Assembly (NCBI GenBank): GCA_023375785.1
Contig: SZWC01018730.1
Location: forward strand, 1,472 to 50,796
Length of the DNA: 49,325 nt
Direction: 5' to 3'
Source: Penium margaritaceum
Lineage: Eukaryota; Streptophyta; Zygnematophyceae; Desmidiales; Peniaceae
In this document: in pieces, positions 42,389 to 49,325 of the stretch
Position numbering within the stretch: position 1 is the stretch's first letter
Layout of the letters: each line of letters begins with the position of its first letter
The notes under the pieces: generated by a model
What the model saw: only the letters and a program-made list of their open reading frames with translations
Database searches by the model: none
Told to the model about the DNA's origin: nothing
Made by a program: the position numbers and the translations under genes

Positions 42389-43557
42389 GTTCTCCTCATC
42401 GCATCGACCTTCGATGCGAACGACCACTACGTGCCAATCTGCTGGGCGCTTGTTCCGGGCGAGGATGGGGAGACCTGGGCGTGGTTCTGCAGGAACCTAC
42501 GTACAGTATTTCCTCTCGCAGCAGTGGCGGGAACCGTCGTGATCTCCGACAGGGAGCGAGGCCTCATCAACGCAGTTGCAGCAGAACTACCTGGTACGAA
42601 CCACACCTACTGCATCTGGCATCTGGCACAGAACGTCGCCAGCCGACATGGTGCAGGTGCCAAGACCGCTTTCTAGGGCCTGGCTCGTGCACGATCCAGC
42701 GAGTCATGGGACCGTGCAGTACAGTTCATGCGGGACGTTAGTCCGGGAGCTGCTACGTATCTGCTGGGGGATGAGGTCACCGGGGAGCCAGGCATCCCGC
42801 GAGAAACCTGGGCGCGGATGTTTTTCCCAGGTGCACGCGGGGGACATGACACCTCCAACACTTCGGAGTCCCTGAACAGCCAAATCAGGGAGTCGCACAA
42901 GCTGTACCCCTTCTTCACGTGGGTAGGGATGTACCCTCTTGTTCAGAAGCTATTTCTCACACGTCGTAGTGAGGCGTCTGCCGTGCGCACGCGCCTAGCC
43001 ACTGTGCCCGGGCGTACTTTGTTCCACAATTGTGTCATGTCGCGTGGGTACAATGTCCAGCTCAGTACTGGGCTTGCAGGGACTGTTCGCGGCCCAACTG
43101 GTAGCGAACGTCAGGTAGACTGCGCCACTCGTCAGTGCTCGTGTGGTCAGTTCCAGGAGCTGCAACTCCCATGCGTCCATGCATGTGCTGTCCTTTTGCG
43201 CTCCGGTCTCAACCCAGAGAGCTACACCCACGTGGGGCTGTCGAACATGTCGGTGCGTTGCATGTACCGTGGTTCACTGCCTGGGATAAGCCTGCGCTTG
43301 CTGAAATATGCAGAGGAAGGTTTCTACCACCTGGTCAACAGCGTGGGCGTGGACGTCCACGCACGGTGCGTCAAGAACGTACCCGCCGTAGGCGTGCAAG
43401 TGTCATTTGCACCAACTGCGGGCTGCGTGGTCATGGACGTCGTTCCTGCCACAACCCAGCTGCAGATGAGCCTTCAGTGATGGCAGCGGCAGCAGCATCT
43501 GCACTTGCTGCAGGCATGCCAAGTGACATCGAGTCTCTTAGTTCAGACGAGGAGTAG

Positions 43558-44387
43558 CATGTTGTTGCCGTGTGGTTTCAAATACCTGAGTATGCAGTAA
43601 CCCCTCCATGTAGGGACGAGCATCATTTGGAATCTATATATGCTTCTTTCTTTCTACATCGCTCCTGTTCATGAAACGCATGTAATGATGCATAATTATT
43701 GCAGACAACATCCATGGGTTTGTAACAAATTGGTATCATAGCGACAATGATGGTCCATACATACAATAGGGATGCTCCAAATGTGCTTGAAGACACTACT
43801 CCCTTTTAATGGCTTAATGTTGGTGCTTGCGCATTTAGTTGGGACAGTGCGTCTTTGTTGCTCCGGTCATGTTCCAGCAGCTGCATAGCCATTTTTGTGA
43901 CACATCGCTTGCGTTATGGCCAACGACCTCACCCATGCATGGCCCATAGAATTTTCTCGGTGGTTGAGATCCCGGTGACTTCGTGAAGATCCTACCCATC
44001 TTACCTAGAAGAGGTTGTGTGTTCTCCCTGTGATCGATACTTGGGTACGCAGTGTTATGCGCTAGCACCTTGGGAGACCTAGTAACGGTTGATTGCACGT
44101 TTGCACCCTTTGGATCTCACATGTGTGGTCTACATGTGACCGAGGCCCGGACAAACGTTGACATGTTGGGCTTGCTTGGATGGTGAAACTTGCTTGCTTA
44201 TGGGTTTTCGAGGGTATGATAATGCTGTTTTGGAGTTTGGATACACGTCTGAACTCCAGGCATATGCTATTTTGTATTTTCGCGGCAATCGGGACCCACC
44301 CGCTAGGCGACATTCTCCACCGCATGAGGAGACGTGTCTTGCTTGCTTTCATGTTTTGAGGTGTTCATATTCCTTGCTCCATCCATG
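43558..44387. other. Gene-free interval after the MULE
   Basis: No coding domain in any frame. It begins with the expected MULE 3' untranslated sequence, is AT-rich around 43,630-43,760, and leads to the target-site copy CCATG at 44,383-44,387. Short minus-strand frames have no recognisable similarity. Confidence 0.5.
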
Positions 44388-45029
44388 TGTAATCATGTGA
44401 TTCATATCGTATGTTTGTACAGCTTACTGTGACCACCCGGCCGTGTCCATGCTCGTGCAGATCCCTGATGCGGACTCAGCTAGCGCCAGAGCACCGACGT
44501 GTGGTGGCTCCACCCATGAGCAGCTGCAAGACACTTGCTACAACCTCCCAGATGCTTGCTGGGGTGCTCTGCTGTTTTTCTGTAGTCGCTAGAGTTTTCT
44601 CGGTGGACTGGCTCTCAAGCCTGATTTGTATGTTTTGTATTGTCTTTCTATCGATCGATGCCGGACTTGTGCATGTCACCAGTTGTAGCGGAGGGCTCGA
44701 GATACTTCATCTCTAGGTTCAGACGGTGATGTGTTTGGATGCGTGTACGCGGAGTTACTGCCAAAATACTGGTTTTGGACCATGCATACGACAAACTGAC
44801 ACAGCTGCGTGCGTCACCCGCTGGACGCCAAGGCATGTATTAATGCTGTGTGCTTGTCAGTTGTCATAAATCTCTGCATTTCTACGCTAATAAAGCTTAT
44901 CAGACTTTGCGCGTCTCCCTAGCCTAACCCTTGCTCTTTCTTCCATTTGCTTGCGTAGTGCGCCGGCTGACTGGACAATATGGCCAAGGTAGCAGCTACA
45001 GGGCTAGGAAGCGTCCTAACAGTTTCTCA
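44388..45029 (+). mobile_element. Solo LTR of the A/B copia family with CCATG target duplication
   Basis: A 642-bp relative of the 27,430 and 35,275 LTRs. It starts TGTAATCATGTGATTC and ends ...CAGTTTCTCA. CCATG occurs directly before (44,383-44,387) and after (45,030-45,034). No primer site or internal sequence follows, so the internal region was lost by LTR-LTR recombination. An AATAAA lies at 44,889-44,894, where the LTR at 27,430 has a mutated copy. This independent copy confirms the LTR ends called above. Confidence 0.9.
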
Positions 45030-47191
45030 CCATGATCATCACCAAGGCTTATGTCTTATCTAGCATGGGCCCGCATGCCGTGAAAATACACCGAGATTCG
45101 TTATTGTGAAGCTTTCACAATTGTCTCAATGGTTTGAGCCCCTCGATAGATGCTCCAGATGGTCCATAAGACCCCACTCGCTTAGGTTACTCCCATAGAT
45201 GCATCGTTGTCAGTGTCACGTAGGGGATGCAGCGCGTTGGAAAGATTTGTTGGTCTGTAGCTGTTGCATTGATTTCGATCATTAAAGCACGGACACTCTC
45301 TCCATGGTCGGTTACCTTTCTAGTGTTAATTAATTTTTAATTTAGCGTATTTAGATGATTGAGAAAGGTTTCAATTATCTCGGTGGTGGGGACTTGGGCC
45401 CATAGTGACTTCTTGTGCTAGTTTGAGAGATGGTAATTTGCCACATAACATTGTTGAACCTAACACAAGAAAGACATGATTTAAGGATAGTACAATTTTT
45501 CCTAAAGGTTACATAAGCGACCCCAATGTTTGTTGTGCATTGTTTGCGTAGAGAGCTCGACACTAGCGCGTATGGTGCCCACTTGTTAAGGTGTCTTGCG
45601 GTTTACAAGTCATTCGAACTATTAAATAAAACACTGAAAATTTATACAAGTCTATGGTTCTACTGAACATTTTTACACCCCTAGACGTTTTGAGCCTGTT
45701 TGATTGTTGATGTACTTCATTCGTCGGGTGGGGATCACTTTGTCAGCAAAACGACCAGAGAGCAACAAAATGGAAAACGTCCGAGCGACTTGTATCGAAT
45801 TCGGTCAGGTGACAAGATGCAGTCGTTGCGACAACGACAGCTCACTCATCGCTTCGGCATTTGCGAAGCATTGGCGAATCGCGTTAGCGCATGGCGTTCG
45901 GTATGCTAAGTGTCGTGGCTTCAACTTCTTGAAAAAATAAAAGCACGCACCGACCACTTTTTCCGCGCGGACGGTTAGGATGTCTCCAGAAACGCATATG
46001 AAGAGAAAAACAAACACCGATTGTTTACCGGATATTTGTAACCTCCGAAGCATTATGGGGACCTGTTCGTTGACAGGATTCCGTTTTAAGGTAGTACTTT
46101 CCAGGAGGTTGCGAAATTCCATGTCGATGAGGTTTCTGACGGTCATGGGCGATCGTATACAAGCGAAGTTGCCGTATCGAGCCTGTCACTGGCAGCGGTC
46201 TGCCGACGGGCCTCGGCGTTGATCAGATCGGCCGTCGAAGTCCCAGGGTTGATCAGATCGGCCGTCGAGGCCCCATGGTTGACAAATAAGCAAAACGGGT
46301 CCCCATATCGAACCGCAGAAAGAACCAGGGCTCCGAGGTCGAACTGTCCTAGTCTATTTCCTAATTAGTTGGTTGGACCCGTGCGCTTAGTTGCGTGCAC
46401 GAGGATGAGACTACATGTACCCATTTGCTTGTTTGTTCTAACTTAACTCTTACGTTCTTCAAGCATATCTTTGCCCTCTCTCAACTGCATTCCCTCACAC
46501 CCTGCATTGTTGCCACATGACATGTGGTGCCTCGGACATGTTCTATTCCTATCTACTAGATGATGAGCTAGCATGCATTTCTCCTCTACCTCCAGTCTCT
46601 CATTTTCCACCTCACGTCGTTGTGGTGGCCACTTCCTAAGTATACGGCTGTACTGCTGGCATGATTTCATTGATGAGGTACAAAGCCTGCTGAAATTAAG
46701 GCATTACTTGGTACAATTCAAAGTCAGGCACCAGGAAGGATGATGAGGCAAGCAGTGCAAATACTTTGAGTCTCAAGTTCCAACTTTTCAGAAGTTAACA
46801 TCCACCATAGTGTGGAGCAGTAGCCCCCAACTCTCAGCGTTACAACAATGGCCAAACCATGCCACAATCTAGTACATATCGTGAGATTCAAGCACTTGCC
46901 CTTGCACCAAACACCCACCCTACATTACAGCCCAATCACAAAGCGAGGCACAAAAAAAACACAAGACTGCCTTCCAGCCATTGCCTTGCTCGAAATTAAT
47001 CGCCCACCCACCCAACCCCGTCGGCCCAACCATACCCCATCAGCCGTCCATGAAGGATGCACGTGCCGTGTCAGCGTCAGCTGAGGCCGAGAGTGAGTCA
47101 TCATCGCATTCCACGCCACGTGGCCACATCTTCTGCATCTCTTAACAGAAGATCCGTAAAAGAAGCCGACCCTACATGTGGAGTCGAACCG
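45030..47191. other. Gene-poor interval before the CTL gene
   Basis: No domain recognised on either strand. A 30-bp unit beginning GTTGATCAGATCGGCCGTCG is repeated in tandem about two times at 46,219-46,282. The right end is downstream of the minus-strand CTL gene and should hold its 3' untranslated region and polyadenylation site; no unambiguous signal was assigned. Confidence 0.5.
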
Positions 47192-49283
47192 TCAGCGAGT
47201 GTCGAGGAAAGTCTTGCGCTTGTGGATGGCAGCGTAGAAGTGCGGGCAGTTGCGTTTGAATGCGTCAGGGTCTTCGGCGTAGCACACGTACACCGTCGCC
47301 GCCGCGCTGTCCACAACCGACAGCATCTGCATCGTCTGCGCTCCACAGGCCAAAAGATAAGAGTGGTGGAGAAATTGGTGTGGTGAAGAAATTGGTGTGG
47401 TGAAGAAATTGGTGTGGTGGAGAAATTGGTGTGGTGGAGAACTTGGTGTGGTGGAGAACTTGGTGTGGTGAAGAACTTGGTGTGGTGAAGAAATTGGACG
47501 CAAGAAACTGCGACGGCGAGCACATAAAATGAGGAAGTAGCTTGTGTGTGTGGTCAATATTTTGGTGCGTGTGTGGTTGGTGTGTGAGTGTGTGGTTGGT
47601 GTGTGTGTGTGTGTGTGTGGTTGGGGTGTGTGTGTGTGTGCGTGCGCGCGTGCGTGCTCTTGTGTGTTCTTGTGCATGTGCGTGTGCGTGTGTGCGTGCG
47701 TGCGTACGTGGGTGCGTGCGTGCGTGCATGGGTGCATGCGTGCGTGCGTGCGTCCGTGCGTGCATGCGTGCGTGCGTGCGTCCGTGCGTGCATGCGTGCG
47801 TGCGTGCGTCCGTGCGTGCATGCGTGCGTGCGTGCGTCCGTGCGTGCATGCGTGCGTGCGTGCGTCCGTGCGTGCATGCGTGCGTGCGTGCGTCCGTGCG
47901 TGCATGCGTGCGTGCGTGCGTCCGTGCGTGCATGCGTGCGTGCGTGCGTCCGTGCGTGCATGCGTGCGTGCGTGCGTCCGTGCGTGCATGCGTGCGTGCG
48001 TGCGTCCGTGCGTGCATGCGTGCGTGCGTGCGTCCGTGCGTGCATGCGTGCGTGCGTGCGTCCGTGCGTGCATGCGTGCGTGCGTGCGTCCGTGCGTGCA
48101 TGCGTGCGTGCGTGCGTCCGTGCGTGCATGCGTGCGTGCGTGCGTCCGTGCGTGCATGCGTGCGTGCGTGCGTCCGTGCGTGCATGCGTGCGTGCGTGCG
48201 TCCGTGCGTGCATGCGTGCGTGCGTGTGTGTGTGTGTGCGTGCGCGCGTGCGTGCTCTTGTGTGTTCTTGTGCATGTGCGTGTGCGTGTGAGTGTGCGTG
48301 TGCACGTCCGTGGGAGTGGACGTGTGCATGTCCATATGCGTGCATGTGCGTAAGCGTGTACGTGTGCGTGTGCGTGTGCGTGTGCGTGTGTGCATATGTG
48401 CCTGCGCACTCGTGCACGCGTGCATGCATGTGTCCGTGCACGTGTGTGCGTGTCCGTGTGTCCGTGTCTGCGCGTGTGCGTGTGCATGTGCGCGCATCCC
48501 CAGGGTGCGCACGTGCCCGTGCGCGTTCTGGCAGATGTGTGTGCGGTCGTGCGTTCGTGCATGCGTGAGAGTATGTGTTTGGGAGGGGGGTTAGCAATTA
48601 GTGGGAGAGGAGGGATTAGGGGCTGGGTCCACAAACCAGGATGAATCCGATGATGAAGGCGATGATGCAGACGGTGACGATGAGTCCGGTCGGTTTACCC
48701 CAACTGAGGAAGCCCGCAGCCACCGCCGCCAGCGCTCCTCCGAAGAAGCAGCCCATGCCGGTGACAAAGCCCACGAGGTCGTCGTTGATGAGCGCCTCGA
48801 GTCCGCGCGAGCGGAAGAGATCGAACGTGTCCGTGGCTGCCTGGACGAAACCTTTGCCGTAGATTGCAACCTGGAGAGAAAAAGAAAGAAAGGAACGAAT
48901 GAGAATTAGTAGGGGTACTGCACATAGGGATTCCAGTGAAGCCCACTGCCAGCTCAGCCACAGAAACATCGCACACCAACTCAGCCAGAAGACAGCATCG
49001 GATGGTGATGACTTCTCTGGCCAATACGATGAACACATGGCACAGTAGGGTGCATTGTTCTTACACGTTTTGAAAAACGTCTGACAAAATTTTACCCTAC
49101 GCAATCAGACAATGGTGTCCTCTGTGGCCAGTATGAGCACCCCTCACGCCGCTCATCATTGTGAAGGCATGGCACTTTTTATTTGGACGTGCAAAACGTC
49201 TAAGTAAAAATTTCATGCTTGCACGCACGCACGCACGCAAGCACGGACGCACGCACGCACGCATGCACGCACGGATGCACGGA

Positions 49284-49315
<32 letters not shown>

Positions 49316-49325
49316 TGCACGCACG
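47192..49325 (-). CDS. Choline transporter-like protein (CTL/SLC44), C-terminal exons, partial
   Basis: Two minus-strand exons: 48,637-48,870 (78 codons, VAIYGKGFVQAATDTFDLF ... IIAFIIGFIL) and the last, 47,192-47,335 (TMQMLSVVDSAAATVYVCYAEDPD ... KTFLDTR, TGA at 47,192-47,194). Acceptor CTCTCCAG precedes VAIYGK; donor ATCCTG|GTTTGT and acceptor GCGCAG|ACG join the two exons in phase 0. The V-A-I-Y-G-K-x-F motif, a membrane segment (LVGFVTGMGCFFGGALAAVAAGF), a second one (TGLIVTVCIIAFIIGFIL), and the VDSAAATVYVCYAEDP end are characteristic of the choline-transporter-like family. These are multi-pass membrane proteins linked to choline or related transport; in plants they affect vesicle traffic and plasmodesmata. 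The N-terminal exons lie beyond the right edge. Both exons look intact, so this is probably a live host gene. Confidence 0.85.
47363..47500. repeat. 17-bp minisatellite
   Basis: About eight copies of GGTGAAGAAATTGGTGT with A/G and A/C variants (GGTGGAGAACTTGGTGT). Confidence 0.9.
47620..48300. repeat. 28-bp higher-order TGCG array with duplicated GT-rich borders
   Basis: Seven tetramers make a 28-bp unit: TGCG, TCCG, TGCG, TGCA and three TGCG. About 17 essentially identical units run from roughly 47,748 to 48,225. Each side carries the same border, GCGCGCGTGCGTGCTCTTGT followed by GTGTTCTTGTGCATGTGCG (about 47,642-47,690 and 48,240-48,290). Because 28 is not a multiple of three, all frames read the same cyclic peptide. 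Confidence 0.92.
49218..49325. repeat. GCAC tetramer array at the window edge
   Basis: CGCA/GCAC tetramers with GGAC and ATGC variants, the reverse-complement type of the TGCG array at 47.7-48.2 kb. It lies in the next upstream intron of the CTL gene and continues past the edge. Confidence 0.88.

Larger units (their letters stand above)
37804..43557 (+). pseudogene. Mutator-like (MURA-type) transposase gene, four exons, one stop and one frameshift
   Basis: Proposed exons: 37,804-38,170, 41,480-42,003, 42,104-42,265, 42,389-43,557 (about 740 codons). All three introns are GT-AG; junction phases are 1, 0 and 0, and joining exon 1 to exon 2 restores ...RQRVIDAGTSDDEAPIEA. Domains: MuDR-type DNA-binding region (ALRHAIQDYAVRQRM ... 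CRHWQTQGCTWLLRARHQ ... HRCVAGDL), then the MULE DDE transposase: Asp in MDGTHLR (42,233), Asp in ISDRERGLINAV (42,548), CIWHLAQN, and Glu in NTSESLNS (42,866). A SWIM finger (CSCGQFQELQLPCVHA, 43,136-43,180) and a C-terminal CX2CX4HX4C knuckle (CTNCGLRGHGRRSC, 43,408-43,449) follow. Defects: TAG at 42,674-42,676, probably from TGG, and a one-base frame change near 43,262-43,270 before GRGRPRT. Role: cut-and-paste transposition in the nucleus. A domesticated relative (FAR1/MUSTANG-like) is possible but less likely given the defects. Confidence 0.85.
47336..48636 (-). other. Last intron of the CTL gene (1.3 kb), filled with tandem repeats
   Basis: Bounded by the GTTTGT donor and GCGCAG acceptor (minus strand). 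Contains a 17-bp minisatellite (47,363-47,500), GT-rich flanks and the 28-bp TGCG array. Long Arg/Thr/His/Ala or Val/Cys/Arg frames across it are repeat artefacts. Confidence 0.75.

Noticed and set aside
45700..46222. Short plus-strand frames as a host gene
   Set aside because: Fragments of 69-80 codons in different frames with no domain, plausible splice structure or conserved motif.
47690..48230. Possible CRISPR array (regular short repeats)
   Set aside because: There are no unique spacers; the units are contiguous 28-bp repeats of a tetramer in a eukaryotic intron.
47192..48634. 480-codon minus-strand frame rich in Arg/Thr/His/Ala
   Set aside because: Only its ends are real CTL sequence; the middle is the 28-bp array in an intron, and the splice sites remove it.
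49218..49325. Telomere-like repeat at the window edge
   Set aside because: The unit is GCAC/CGCA, not a known telomeric repeat, and similar tetramers occur within introns nearby.

Overview
This is a nuclear eukaryotic window dominated by transposable elements and simple or higher-order tandem repeats. GT-AG introns, copia elements primed from a TGGTATCAGAGC-type initiator-Met-tRNA site, a Mutator-like (MULE) transposase with a SWIM finger, and the C-terminal exons of a choline-transporter-like (CTL/SLC44) gene all suggest a green plant or streptophyte alga. The repeat-rich style would suit a charophyte such as Chara, but that is a weak inference from general knowledge. No rRNA, tRNA, CRISPR or bacterial operon was seen.

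Layout. 1-1,960: polypyrimidine low-complexity DNA with a block repeated about 850 bp apart. 1,978-9,145: decayed plus-strand copia element (C1) with an open gag frame and a broken pol; two internal segments are duplicated across single N bases. 9,146-10,425: gene-free, with a minisatellite and GC-rich hairpins. 10,425-12,230: AT-rich element with about 0.5-kb imperfect terminal inverted repeats. 12,231-13,480: nothing coding. 13,482-16,313: 5'-truncated plus-strand copia (C2) with an LTR fragment.

16,323-36,858: a nested block. The outer unit is a minus-strand copia (C3) with an LTR at each end (16,323-17,170 and 36,015-36,858). Its gag carries a roughly 1-kb palindrome-containing insertion. 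Its CAG-rich leader is split by a plus-strand array: truncated copia A, LTR, copia B, LTR. Copia B is itself interrupted by a solo LTR flanked by TAAAC duplications.

36,859-43,557: a gene-free spacer with six consecutive GC-rich hairpins, then a four-exon MULE transposase gene. Splice phases and domain order fit well. Its 3.3-kb first intron consists almost entirely of two unrelated satellites. The coding sequence has one in-frame TAG and one frameshift. 44,388-45,029: solo LTR of the A/B family with CCATG duplications. 45,030-47,191: nothing coding recognised. 47,192-49,325: two C-terminal exons of a minus-strand CTL gene; its last intron is filled with a 28-bp higher-order TGCG repeat, and similar repeats occur in the next upstream intron.

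The only host gene seen with confidence is the CTL gene; everything else is transposon-derived. The best candidates for something undescribed are the satellite-filled MULE intron with its open cysteine-rich read-through frame, the hairpin cluster just upstream of that gene, and the recurrence of short perfect hairpins inside several unrelated elements.
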